From: Syngnathus acus
Taxonomy: Eukaryota > Chordata > Actinopteri > Syngnathiformes > Syngnathidae
NCBI RefSeq assembly: GCF_901709675.1
Contig: NC_051094.1
Location: 18,204,501 to 18,268,500, forward strand
Reading direction: 5' to 3'
Length of the DNA: 64,000 nt
The translations under genes and the position numbers were made by a program. Below are positions 33,948 through 45,142 of the stretch, piece after piece (position 1 is the first letter of the stretch; each line of letters begins with the position of its first letter). Under the pieces are notes generated by a model. The model made no database searches and was not told the origin of the DNA. It saw only the letters and a list, made by a program, of their open reading frames with translations.

Positions 33948-36272
33948 ATGGAACCACATGTATGGCGAGCATCACAGGCAAATAAATCGATGGACTTCGG
34001 AGACCCTGAGCCACGCCACCTGCCAAATTTGGCCACCCTGCGCAAGGCAAAGCAAGAGAAAAATGATTTGGCATTAGGTGACAAAAATCCAATTTTATCA
34101 TTGCAGATGTTGAAATACAGTGCACCTCACAGTGACAGCATCAAAGACATTGGACTTGACAAGTTTTTCTGTCACTATTGGAGTCAAACACAAATGCATG
34201 TGTACAAGAGCTTAAAGAAATCCCACCCAATATTATGTGTTGATGCAACTGGCTCAATAGTTAAAAAACTGATGAGGCCGAATGGCATGTCTGGCCATAT
34301 CTTCCTGTATCAGGGTGTTATGACAGGGCATACCAGCTCCAGTGTCCCAGTCGTGCAGATGCTGTCAGAGAAGCATGATGTTAATGCTATCACACAGTGG
34401 CTGAAGGAATGGATCCATGCAGGTGCATCTGTTCCTAAAGAAGCAGTGAGTGACTTTTCTCTGGCGATTCTTGGAGCTCTAGTCAAAGCTTTTACCCCTC
34501 ATCCTGATCTGAAGAGCTACATCAATGAGTGCTTTAACATTTCACGTGGGAATCAACCTGGACATCTACCCCCATGTTTTGTCAGGGTAGATGTAGCACA
34601 CTGCATTAAGATGATCTGCCGATGGGACTGCCTGAAAAACAAAAGACCTCGTGTTAAGGATTTCTTTGTTAGGTCAATAGCACAGCTTCTTAAGTCACAA
34701 TGTTTGCAACATGCAAAAGAACTTCTTCGTGCTATCACCATTGTGGCACTGAGTGAGACAGAGGGTAATGACAATTCTGGAGCCCCTATCCCATCAGAAA
34801 AGTGCAAGAAATACTTGAGAGCGCAAATCGCAGAGGAATTTGTCCCCATTTCAGATGAGGAAGTTGAGGGACAAGAACCAGGTGATTCATTAAATCAGCA
34901 CATCCAGACTAATGTCCGAGAGTGGGTGACAGAAATATGTGAGGAGAGCAGGTCACTTGCCATGGCTGATGGGGATAGAGACAACATCCACTTCCTCCCT
35001 GAGATTATTCCCCAAATAACAAGACTTGGAAGTTACTTGCCACTCTGGACAGCAATAATGGTCCCTCTCTTCAAAAGCGCCAGCGTCACTGCAAGTTCCG
35101 CAGCTGTTGAAGCAGAGTTCAAAAACATAAAAAAAGGCCTTTTCAAGCATGAAAGCCTACCCATTCGTGTGGACCGGTTTGTTGCTCGTCATCTTTCCTT
35201 CATTGAGGGAAACATGCGGATTTGCTCTGCAAAACAAAAAAGTGATGTGTGTGATGCCACGACCGTCAGAGAGCCTGACAATGTCTGCAGTACTTCTCAA
35301 ACTGAAGTAGTAAACAAAAGGGGAGAAAAATCTCATCCTGGAGCGGAGCCAGATGCATCTACTGACAGTGCAGTTGAAAACTGGAGAGGTTTAGCGGTCC
35401 CACCGAAAAAAAGAAAGATAACTTCATATTTCTCTCCTTGTCCTGAATGGCTGCATATTGACACACAAGTGGGCTGGAAAAAAGTCAAGGTACCATTGTT
35501 GAAAAACGGGAACCATCAACAGCCTGTTAAACTTCGCACATCAAAAGTGTTTGTGCTCAATACTTGTGCATTTGATTCTGTCTTGCAATGCTTATGCTGT
35601 TCTTTCTGTGAAAGTTTTTCATTTGAAAAGACTGTTCTGAACTATGAACATGGGAACCAATTCCTCCACCTGGTGAAAACCATCACAACACAGAGTGTGA
35701 ACCCACAGGTATACTCACAGAGGGCAGAACTGCTGGGGGAAATATTCAAACCTGTCCTCCTGACCTCTGGTGCTCTCCAAATTGATGCACAATGCCACAT
35801 CTCCACTGTAATTGAGAGCGCAATGAGGAATATCCCAAGTGTTTATTTGATAAAACAATGCTCCTCACAGTACTGCAGTTTAAGCCAACAAGTAACAAGG
35901 CAAGTTTCACTTGTTTGTCCAAACGTTGCTGTCCTGCAGACCTGTGGCATGGCTTCTCTTCAGACTGCTGCTGAAGAGGGACTCAGCCTTCCTGACTCTC
36001 TCTGCCTCAGGCCAATTGAAAATCCTTCCCATTGTCCGTCTTCATTCAAAACACAGGACAACAATACAGGCAAGGCTCTGTGTTCAGGTAATGTTACTCA
36101 CAGCTACAATCTGGGAGAGTTTGTGTGGATTGACACTGACCTTGGTAGCAGTTGCAAGGAAGTTGCCTTGCTTGAATTTCCCTCCAGTCTGGAGCTAAAA
36201 GAGAAGACCTTTACTTTGAGAGCAGTCATTGGCTTTGAACCAGGACTGACCCAGGATTCTCTCGGGCATTAA
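33948..36272 (+). CDS. Foldback transposase with C-terminal USP-like region
   Basis: This is the probable transposase of the element and shares its + orientation. Acidic residues in RNase-H-like context are D99 (ILCVDATGS), D169 (AVSDFS) and E388 in SSAAVEAEFKNIKKGLF. The assignment of these as the DDE triad is inferred. DVAHCIKMICRW lies between them and a basic PKKRKI segment lies near residue 490. From about residue 530 a separate region starts: NTCAFDSVLQCL, with Cys540, looks like the Cys box of ubiquitin-specific proteases. The frame ends at TAA (36270-36272) directly after GH. The next frame continues with the matching His-box text. At 774 residues it is longer than the Drosophila NOF protein. 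Alternative: a Phantom-type MULE with a cysteine protease domain. Confidence 0.75.
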   Translation: MEPHVWRASQANKSMDFGDPEPRHLPNLATLRKAKQEKNDLALGDKNPILSLQMLKYSAPHSDSIKDIGLDKFFCHYWSQTQMHVYKSLKKSHPILCVDATGSIVKKLMRPNGMSGHIFLYQGVMTGHTSSSVPVVQMLSEKHDVNAITQWLKEWIHAGASVPKEAVSDFSLAILGALVKAFTPHPDLKSYINECFNISRGNQPGHLPPCFVRVDVAHCIKMICRWDCLKNKRPRVKDFFVRSIAQLLKSQCLQHAKELLRAITIVALSETEGNDNSGAPIPSEKCKKYLRAQIAEEFVPISDEEVEGQEPGDSLNQHIQTNVREWVTEICEESRSLAMADGDRDNIHFLPEIIPQITRLGSYLPLWTAIMVPLFKSASVTASSAAVEAEFKNIKKGLFKHESLPIRVDRFVARHLSFIEGNMRICSAKQKSDVCDATTVREPDNVCSTSQTEVVNKRGEKSHPGAEPDASTDSAVENWRGLAVPPKKRKITSYFSPCPEWLHIDTQVGWKKVKVPLLKNGNHQQPVKLRTSKVFVLNTCAFDSVLQCLCCSFCESFSFEKTVLNYEHGNQFLHLVKTITTQSVNPQVYSQRAELLGEIFKPVLLTSGALQIDAQCHISTVIESAMRNIPSVYLIKQCSSQYCSLSQQVTRQVSLVCPNVAVLQTCGMASLQTAAEEGLSLPDSLCLRPIENPSHCPSSFKTQDNNTGKALCSGNVTHSYNLGEFVWIDTDLGSSCKEVALLEFPSSLELKEKTFTLRAVIGFEPGLTQDSLGH

Positions 36273-36410
36273 GTGGCATACTGCAGGAGGACTGCATATG
36301 CCTGGGAGATCTATAATGACCTGGGAAGTGGAGTGAAAGCAGCATCAGTAAATACTAAGATCTTCCCACATGCTGTTCTACACAGTGCAGTGATGCATTG
36401 TTTGAATTGT
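36273..36410 (+). pseudogene. USP-like His-box segment cut off by a stop codon
   Basis: In the same frame as the transposase, directly after the TAA, the sequence reads VAYCRRTAYAWEIYNDL. Together with the preceding GH this is the HY.AY.R....W..YDD pattern of the USP His box. The TAA replaces the expected aromatic residue after His. A single stop has therefore separated the two catalytic boxes. The frame goes on without clear similarity. From here to the right arm (36820) nothing else is recognised. Confidence 0.65.
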
Positions 36411-36825
36411 TGGAAAAAAATGTTGATAATGTTCCCTTTGACAAAGAAAGTTATTTTTTCACGTTTTCAAGTTTCTTTTTCTGGCTGTCATCAACTTCAC
36501 ATACATGTATTAATTGTTGCATTAATTAATGTTTTGGAGCAGACATAGACTCATCAGGTATTTAGATTGCGGTGAACCTTTTGCATGTCAGATTGAAAAA
36601 AATGATCACATAGGCTTATTGAAAACAAGGAAATTAATCAATGAGCACGATACAAACATAATTACAGAAATATCCTCGTACTAAAAGCCATTCCCCGCAG
36701 TGAAAGTTTTCTGTAAGATAAAAAGAAAAGAAAAAAAAGGCTAAGAACATGTTTACCTTGTATTCGTCCTGCATCAGGAGCATTCCAGTCCAGGAGCTTG
36801 AAATTCGCGACAAAATACAGTGACG

Positions 36826-37870
36826 TGGGCTGGGTGACGTCTTTGCTATGAATTAAATGTGTAATATCTGCAAAACCGTAGCATCACAAACGAAACTTTT
36901 TGCAGCACAAACCAGCACAAACGAAACACAAACGACCGGCACTATTTTGGGTCAATTTGGAAGTAAACAGGGGGGCGGGGCTACCTGACGTCATCGCTAT
37001 AAAATAAATGTGTAATATCTACGAAACGGAAGCAGCACAAACGAAATTGTTTGCTGCACAAACCTGCACAAACGAAGCACAAACGAACGGTACCATTTTG
37101 GGTCCATTTGGAGCGAAGTGGGGGGCTAGGTGACGTCATCGCTATAAAATAAATGTGTAATATCTCCGAAACGGAAGCAGCACAAACGAAAATTTTTGCT
37201 GCACAAACCAGCACTAACGAAGCACAAACGAACGGTACCGTTTTGGGTCCATTTCGAGCAGATGGGGGGCTGGGTGAACTCTGGATGACCTATAAAAGAA
37301 TCGTTCATAACTAAAAAACCATAGCAGCACAAACGAAAATGTTTGCTGCACAAACCTGCACAAACGAAGCACAAACGAATGGTACCATTTTGGGTCCATT
37401 TGGAGCAAGGTGGGGGGCTGGGTGACGTCATCGCTATAAAATAAATGTGTAATATCTCCGAAACGGAAGCAGCACAAACGAAAATTTTTGCTGCACAAAC
37501 CTGCACAAACGAAGCACAAACGAACGGTACCATTTTGGGTCCATTTGGAGCGAAGTGGGGGGCTAGGTGACGTCATCGCTATAAAATAAATGTGTAATAT
37601 CTCCGAAACGGAAGCAGCACAAACGAAAATTTTTGCTGCACAAACCAGCACTAACGAAGCACAAACGAACGGTACCATTTTGGGTTCATTTTGAGCAGAT
37701 GGGGGGCTGGGTGAACTCTGGATGACCTATAAAAGAATCGTTCATAACTAAAAAACCATAGCAGCACAAACGAAACTTTTTGCTGCACAAACCAGCACAA
37801 ACGAAGCACAAACGAAACAGACTATTTTACTTAAATTTTGCGTGGGGTGGGGGGCCAGCTTCACGCAGGT
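36826..37870. repeat. Right foldback arm, tandem ~145-bp units
   Basis: This is the inverted counterpart of 32525-33535, with the same alternating unit types. On the + strand every type A unit reads TGACGTCATCGCTATAAAAT and every type B unit GATGACCTATAAAAGAATC. The TATA-like boxes therefore face out of the element. The innermost unit is the most diverged. Confidence 0.9.
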
Positions 37871-40800
37871 CTTGATTCAGCCTCCGACAACTATAAGGCC
37901 ATTATCCAGGATTGGGCTGAGTTTTTGTAGAGGGCTTTGTGTGGGAATTGGTTTTCCGGCTTGAAGAGCCAACAGTTCTTTTCCAAACGTTGCTTGTTGT
38001 GTCTCCTTGAGAATGATGTGTTTAGCGCGAGTCATTTCGTCCAGTGTTTGAGGTAAGTGACATTTGTGCCATCCTTTGCATTCTCTGTTTGGATTACTGC
38101 CATTGAATGATTTTGCGATGTGAATGAGGAAAGCTGTTGCTCTGACCAATGACTTGAAGGTAGAGAAGCGTTGGAAGCTTTTACATGTGAGGACTTGAAG
38201 GTTAGTCGCCAGTGTTTTAACTTGTGGCCTTAATTCGCAATCTTTTTCTGGATCAATTAACTCAAACTTCCCACTTGCTTGGTTCGTTTCTGCAGATGAA
38301 CGATAGATGAAGGATGGTCCGGTGAACCATATTGTTTTTGCCAGTTGAGATGGTGTGAGTGATCGTGAAGCATGATCTGCGGGGTTTTCCTCTGTGCGCA
38401 CATAATGCCACTGTTCTGGCTTGGAGGACTGACGAATACGCTGCACTCTGTTGTGGACGTATGTGTAGAATCTTTTTGACTCGTTGCAGATATAGCCGAG
38501 AGCTACTTTACGGTCTGTGTAAAAATGAACTGCATCCAGCTGTTGGTCTAACTCATCCTGAATTAGATCGGCCATCTCGACTGCCAAGACGGCGGCGCAC
38601 AGTTCAAGCCTTGGTATAGTGGGTTCTGATTGAGGAGCAAGTCTTGCCTTGCCCATAATGAATCCTACCTCCACTTTGTCATCTTGTTGGACTGCTTTCA
38701 GGTAGGCTACAGCACCAATTGCTTTGGTTGAAGCATCTGAAAATAAATACAGTTCGTTGCGTTCTGCTTGCCTGAGAGAAGTTGATGTGTAGGTTCTTGG
38801 GACGTGAAGCTCTTTAAGATCTTTTAGGGAATCTCTCCAACTTTCCCATTTGTTTTGCTTGTTCTCCGGAAGAGGTGCATCCCATTCTGAACACTCTGAT
38901 GATAGTTCACGGAGTAGCGCTCTTCCTTGGATAGTGACAGGTGCCAACAGACCCAGAGGATCAAAGATGCTATTAACAGAGGACAAAACACCTCGGCGAG
39001 TGAATGGTTTAATTGCAGTGGCCACTGAGAAGGTGAAAGTGTCTGTCATTATTTCCCAAATGAGACCTAGGCTTCGTTGTGACTGAGTTTCTTCACCTTC
39101 CAGATCTAGGCCTTTAATGATTGTTGCACAATCGTCAGGACAAAAGGCTTCTGTGACTGCTCGAGAATTAGAGACAAACTTGTGCAGACGCAGATTGGAC
39201 TCAGCAAGAGCGGCTTTTGTTCTTTGGAGCAAGTCAATTGCTTCAGCTGGAGAAGGCACAGAGATCAAGCCATCGTCAACGTAAAAATGCCTTTCCACAA
39301 ACTCGACTGTGTCGGCGCCATAGTCCTTTGCCCCATCCTGGATGGCTTTGCGCAATCCATAAACGGCTACTGCAGGTGATGGCGAGTTTCCAAATACATG
39401 GACCTTCATTCGATATTCGATGACCTCCTTATTTATATCATTGTCCTTATGCCACAGAAAACGGAGATAGTTCCGGTGGTCATCACGCACCAGGAAACAA
39501 TGAAACATCTGCTGTATGTCTGCCATAATGGCAACTGTCTCTTTTCGAAATCGTAGGAGGACCCCAAGCAAACTGTTGTTCAAATCAGGCCCGGAGAGGA
39601 GGACGCTGTTGAGAGAGACGCCGGAATACTGGGCACTGGAATCAAAAACAACTCTGATCTTATTGGGCTTTTGTGGGTGATAAACCCCGAAAGTTGGAAG
39701 ATACCAGCACTCTTCACCTTGTTTCAGTGGAGGAGCCACTTCAGCATGACCATTGGAGAAAATGCCTTGCATGAACTCGACGTATTGCTCTTGCATTTGA
39801 GGTTTTCTCTGTAAGTTTCTTTTGAGAGACAAAAACCGACTGACTGCAAGCTCCCTGTTGTTTGGCATCTGTTGGCGAGGTTCTTTGAAGGGAAGGGGTG
39901 CTACCCAATTATTCTTGTCATCTCTATACATTCCTTTGTCCATAATCTCCAAGAAGAGAATGTCCTCGATAGATGGAGCTGGTTTGTTGTCGTTTTCTGT
40001 GCGATTGAATACTGTTTTTCCGAGAGTTTGTTCAGGTGCCTTATCCTGTCTTTTAGTGCGTGGCATTGCTGTGAGTTGCAGAAAGTTGTCACAGAGTCCG
40101 AAAACTGTTCGGCGGCCATTTTCGAGAATCATCGTCTTGAACGTGTTGACTGTGTGTTTATGAACCTTACCCCGGCACACCTCTCCAACTACGACCCACC
40201 CTAAATCTAGGCGTTGGGCAAACGGAGAATGATGAGGCCCATTGACTTGTTCTCTAACCTTGTGTGCACGTAAGATGTCTCGACCTAGCAACAGGAGAAT
40301 TTCAGCCTGAGGATCTAACTCAGGAATGCATTTGGCTATGAGACGAAGATGAGGCTGGTGCAGCACAGCGCTTGGAGTTGGGATTTCACTCCTATTGTTG
40401 GGAATGTCTGGACATTCAATAAGAGGAGGTAATGGGATGATGACTGATTCATCAAGCGACTCGATCAGGAAACCTTCAGCCATCTTGCCCTGTGTTTCAA
40501 CAAGGCCGGAGCATGTTCTTAAGTTGTAGCAGAAAGGCTTAGTTTTAATATTAAAAAGTTCAAAGAACTCAGGCCTAGCTAAGGAACGATTGCTCTGGTC
40601 GTCCAGGATTACATAAGCTTTAACTGCACTGTCTTTTTTACCCTTTGGATACACCCTGGCGAGACATATTTTCGAACATGAGCGACCCCAATGACCTTGG
40701 GCACACACCTCAGTACAGCTTGATGTTACGTCGACATTGTCGGGTTGTTTTTCTCCCTCCCCGCCGTCCTCTTGAGCAGGTGAAGGAGCCTTGTTTTGAG

Positions 40801-42364
40801 GTGGAGGGCCTGGATGCATGACGGTGTCGTGCCATGTGCTGTCACATTCAGTGCACTTTACTGTAGATTTACAGTCCTTAGCGAGATGAGTGTCTGAAGA
40901 GCAGCATTTAAAACATATTCCTCTCTCTTTGAGGAAGGCCTTTCTTTCCTCCAATGATTTGTACCTGAATGTCCTGCATTTCTTTAGTGGATGTGGCTTA
41001 CTGTGCAGTGGGCAGTTGTTGTTTATGTCGTTGTTTGTAGTTGTAATGTTTGTTTTGTGCACAGCGATAGGTCTGGGTGAGTTAAAGCTCTTAGGGTTGG
41101 ATCTTTCTTGTTTAATGTACGTTTGACTATTTTGTTGGGTGAAACTTGGGTCATTGCGTTTCTTTGCCTCTTTGCAGATGAACATACAAAAGTAATGGAA
41201 GGGTGGGAAACAACCATTATGATCTTCTTTGTAGTTAGAACCATGAGTCATCCACCTTTCTTGGAGTGGGTACGGGAGCTTGTCGACTATTGGACCTATT
41301 CCTCGTGAAGTGTCCAGATACGACAAACCAGGAAGATAGCCGTCTTCCTTGGCTCCTTGAATCTCTTGGAGGAGATCCCCTAGTTCGCGCAGTTTGACAT
41401 AGTCCTTTGTTGTTAATCTTGGAAAGCTATCCAATCGCTGGAAGAGTGACTCTTCGATCACTTCGGGGGCTGCATAACACTCACAAAGCCTCTCCCATGC
41501 TCTCTGTAGGGCTGCACTGGGGTTGTTGACGTGTACTGAGCGTATGCGCTTCACCTGACTACTAGATTCCTTTCCCAGCCATTTGGTCATGAGATCTAAC
41601 TCTTGAGTCGGTGTCAGGTGGACTTCAGCTATAGCACCACTGAATGAAGAGTACCATGCTCTGAAGTTCTCTGGCCTATCGTCATATTGATAGAGCCCAG
41701 ATGTGATTAGGTCTCGACGTGCCATATATTGGGCAAACGGCTCAGCTGGGTGAGGTAAGCTCGCTGCATTATTGCAATGAGGCATGAATGGGGATGCGTG
41801 TGGACTAAGAGCGTTCTTTGTTTGTTCTACTTTTGGTTTTGTCCCAAGTTTGGTTTGAATTGGCAAAGCTGTCTTCTTGAACGTGAACTTTGGCCTAATG
41901 CTGACAGGTGGTGGCTCAAAAACATCTTCCTCAGATGGATCCCATGTTACTAATGAGTTATCTGAGGCCTTGTGTTGCTTTGGTGTAGCTGATACTTGTG
42001 CGATTGGAGGTCGAATTTCGCTTTGTGATTGCACATAGTAACTTGTTCTTTCTCTTTTTACTCTGTCCAATAAAGAATTTCCGCTCTCATGTTCATCTTG
42101 TATTGCCTCTGCATCTTCTAGCACTCCAGCCTCTGCTTCTGCAGAATGAGCTTCTCTTTGCAATGCTAACACTTCTAGCGCTGCGTCAATTTTCATTTTT
42201 TGTAGTTCACTTTCAGCTTTTTCCACTTTTAGCTCTGCTTCTTTACTTGCAAACGACGCTCTCACCTTTGCTGCTTCTGCTTTAGCTCGGGCACGAGCAG
42301 CGCTTCCTACGGATGAGCTTGTGCTGCCGGTTTGACTTGTCGCAGATCTATTTCTTGCTGCCAT
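37871..42364 (-). CDS. BEL/Pao gag-pol up to the RNase H region (C-terminus displaced)
   Basis: This is a gag-pol polyprotein that starts at ATG 42364, 37 bases inside the 5' LTR border; the few codons before it use GTG and are unlikely. In order it has: an alanine/glutamate-rich coiled coil (~residues 15-95); a DUF1759-type gag (~215-410); zinc knuckles with CFKC and CTEC (~470-520); a DUF1758-type aspartic protease with LDDQSN (~586); reverse transcriptase with catalytic YVDD (~1027; 39272-39283); and an A17/RNase H region with LFSDAST (~1206). The frame runs open for about 1495 codons, so it was recently functional. It stops at the foldback insertion, and integrase continues beyond it at 32524. 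Confidence 0.95.
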
Positions 42365-42401
42365 TTTGACCACGATGACACATCAGATGGTGCCTTTTCA
42401 C

Positions 42402-42910
42402 TGTAGCGTCTTGAGGAAACGCGTAGTTAAACCACCAGCAAAGAACCCAGGAGACTGTACTAGCTTGTAATTTTCTTTACTGAGCGGTGAAAACTGCAAC
42501 AGACGTTACATAGTGTCAGCCAATGGTTGATGAGAACATGAAAATAAAGTGCGCTCATCCAATACAATTTACAAAATAATAGCAAAATATCAGCGTAAAC
42601 ATTAAGATTAAAACGACACACGACTTACGGCATTGCCTTGTTAATGAATCACAGCAGATGGCAACAGATGTAAGTCTGACCGCATTCCACAGCATGGCTA
42701 CTTGATAACATCCTGGAGACGGCTCCGCGAAACCGGAAGTAGCGCGGCGAAACCGGAAGTAGCGCTTCACAACAATACTTTTCGACTTAAACTATGAATT
42801 ATCTATTATTACAAGATCGAAATGATTACTTAACTTATTGGAACATTTTTACAACATTGTAACCATATGAAATTATTTATTGATGAAATTACGGCCTTAA
42901 AGGCAACACA
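42402..42910 (-). repeat. BEL/Pao LTR (5' LTR of the - strand element)
   Basis: 509 bp. It carries the 8 bases (GGAACATT) missing from the other LTR. It directly precedes the gag start on the - strand. The flanking duplication GATGT follows at 42911-42915. Confidence 0.95.
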
Positions 42911-42954
42911 GATGTAAATGTTATAACAGTAGTCTTATACGTATATTAAATTAA

Positions 42955-43200
42955 CAAATTAATTTCAGTCCATTGTTTTATTCTTTGTAATTGTTTTCTT
43001 CTCCGCCCTGTGTTCCCGGGTCTAATAATTAACAGCTGTTTCAAGGAGGCTGTTGCTTCTAATAGTCTGGTGGCAAATCTGGAAAGGTAGGTGAATATGC
43101 CCAATATGGTCTCCAGTTTGACTTTGTTGCGCGGGGGAGCCAAGTTTATAGCCTTAAACTTGTTAGGGTCAGGACGGATGCCTGTATGAATCAAAATATC
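42955..43200 (-). pseudogene. Ty3/gypsy reverse transcriptase-RNase H linker fragment
   Basis: The - strand frame reads HTGIRPDPNKFKAINLAPP and then LETILGIFTYLSRF. This matches the connection after the gypsy reverse transcriptase (GI.PDP.K..AI....P....L...LG...YL.RF). Only ~80 residues remain and no LTR is nearby. Confidence 0.8.
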
Positions 43201-43953
43201 TCACTGTGATACGTAGATGATGATATTGTCGTCATTCGGCTTTATTCCTCCCTCTCGTTTTTTCCAAAATGGTGCGCAGGTTTGCATCATACTCCTTTTG
43301 TGTGCGACCCCTTAGCTCCTTGTATTATATTGTTTGCACGCATTCCTATTAGTTTAATAAAATATAATAGAAGTTAATTCAACACTTTTGTCTTATTACA
43401 AATACACTTTGTGATAAATATTTAGTTGGACAAATAAAAATGTGTGTTGTGATAAGTGCATCATTATACATAAATCAAAGCTGTATCAAAAATCGTCTTA
43501 TAATCAAATCATGGCAATCAATCGCGAGGGCCCCAAAGATTCCTACACCTACTTTTTGCCTAAAAGATAGACAAATATATGAAATGTAAAGCTATATACA
43601 TATGTTTGAAAAATCAGCGTTGTCATCCTGGCGCCCTCGTCACCTCCCAATCAACTCGGCTGCTGTTTTGTTTACATTGCAAGTTGAGTGGAGCATCATG
43701 GGTAGTTCATCCCAGCGATTGTACTGGCCACAAAACGTCGTTTTATTGACATTGTCAATGGATTTTTATATGACAACACAGTCAAAATTTTAAGGAGTAC
43801 AGAAAAGGAAGAGAAGGAAAAACGGGCCCTTATTAAAGGTAGACCCATGTCGAGCGTTAGTGAACATAGTGTGCTTCTGACTTTTCATTGGAACACAAAA
43901 TCCAGTTGGCTAATGATGTATAAGCTAAATGCAGAAAGTTTGTGAAGTAGTTA
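43201..43953. other. Intronic sequence, nothing recognised
   Basis: No recognisable gene or repeat end. The open frame at 43602-43793 has no similarity that I can name. Confidence 0.5.
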
Positions 43954-44997
43954 CCGTAATTTCTGGACTATAAGCCGCACCTGATTATAAACTGCACGAG
44001 CAAAAATTAGGGGAAATCTTTGTTTTTTTCATAAATAAGCTGCATCGTACTAAAAGCTGCATGTGCACGCAAGTTATTTACAAAAAAAGACGGTACACAG
44101 AAAGCCTTTTTAAAGTTTTAATAACATACCTTAACATTTCTTTCCAAACACTGCCTGTGACGCGGCAGTAATACCACAGCAACACGGAAGTAACACAGCA
44201 CTAATAGGGCTGGATAAAAAAACATACCGGTAAAAGTCACTGAGACGCGGCAGTAAGACAGCACCAACAGGGCTGGTTAAAAAAAATACCAGTAAAAGTT
44301 ACTGAGAGCCGTCTTCATCTTCCTCCTGTGCACTGAAACATTGAAGTCTTCCTCCTCAGTGTCAGATTGGAATAGGGTCAGCTATACTTCGCCACACACT
44401 TGCTCAGTCTCTTTCGTTGTCGCTTTTATGCATTTCTTCTAGCATTTTCCGTGATGAGGGTCTGTTCATGCTAATTTTATTCATGGACAAAGCGCTAAGT
44501 TACATTAAACTAGCAAGCTACAAGTATAGCTCCAGAGTAGATGTGACCGGGAAATAAAGAAAGAAAAGGGTGACGCAACAAGATGTCATCAACAATAGCC
44601 CAGTGACCCCTAATGACCGGAAGAAACCTCTACAATGCATGTATGAGCAGCTGCAGCTCCTACGTTAAGAGCCAAATTGACTGCCTTTAACTTAAAAGTG
44701 GCATCACATGCATTTCTTTTGTCCCCCATAATGAGGGTTTGTGGATAAAAGCTTCCTTTCTTCAGTAATGTCCGTCCTGATCTTGTTCTGACTCTTCTTT
44801 GTGTCACTTATACGGCAGTATTTGCCTGGCGGATGGACGGACATTACTGACACCGGTCCACAGTCTTTTTACGAATGTATAAGTGATCTAGTCATCACAA
44901 AAATCACGAAAAATCCATAGATACGGCGCACTGGACGACAAACCGTAGGGTTCAAAATTTGAGCAAAAAATAGCGGCTTATAGACCGGAAATTACGG
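43954..44997. mobile_element. TA-flanked element, family D (iteron TATAAGCCGC), with pogo-like fragment
   Basis: It is flanked by TA at 43952-43953 and 44998-44999. The left end CCGTAATTTCTGG has TATAAGCCGC at offset 16-25 and the decayed TATAAACTGC at 33-42, the same register as families A and B. A - strand HTH-like transposase start lies inside (44610-44729). Confidence 0.8.
44610..44729 (-). pseudogene. Pogo/Tigger-like transposase N-terminal fragment
   Basis: The - strand frame from Met 44729 reads MGDKRNACDATFKLKAVNLA, followed by an alanine-rich stretch. The pattern KR..Y.A.FKLK.V..A is the start of the psq/Brinker-type HTH of pogo/Tigger transposases. About 25 convincing residues remain before the frame degenerates. 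This is a weak but informative link between the iteron MITEs and a transposase class. Confidence 0.5.
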
Positions 44998-45142
44998 TAG
45001 ATGTCAAGTATTGTCACCTCCTTATGCATGCATGGATAATAAAGGAAGTTGGGAAGCGCAAGTCTAGCTCTTTTCTTTTGTCTCTGAAAGAATGAGGGCA
45101 AAGTATGTGTAACATCTACACTTAGATATTTAAAGGATGTTT

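Larger units (their letters stand above)
32525..37870 (+). mobile_element. Foldback (MULE-NOF/Phantom-like) transposon inserted in BEL/Pao pol
   Basis: The ends are inverted: ACCTGCGTGAAGCTGG at 32525 and its complement ending at 37870. The flanks are near-identical 9-bp repeats, CTTGATTCG (32516-32524) and CTTGATTCA (37871-37879). Long arms (about 1 kb each) consist of ~145-bp tandem units and enclose a single transposase gene. A 9-bp duplication, long arms of tandem repeats and this transposase type fit Mutator-like foldback elements. The insertion interrupts the BEL/Pao pol frame and is therefore younger than that element. A second arm is at 1-727. Confidence 0.85.
30777..42910 (-). mobile_element. 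BEL/Pao LTR retrotransposon with nested foldback element
   Basis: Two LTRs (30777-31277 and 42402-42910) enclose a - strand gag-pol. The whole unit is flanked by the 5-bp direct repeat GATGT (30772-30776 and 42911-42915). LTR ends on the + strand are TGTAGCG...CAACACA. The LTRs look identical except for an 8-bp gap near 42839, so the insertion is recent. A purine-rich GGCGGGGAG tract (- strand) lies beside the low LTR. I could not assign the primer-binding tRNA. Pol is split by the foldback element at 32525-37870. Confidence 0.95.
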
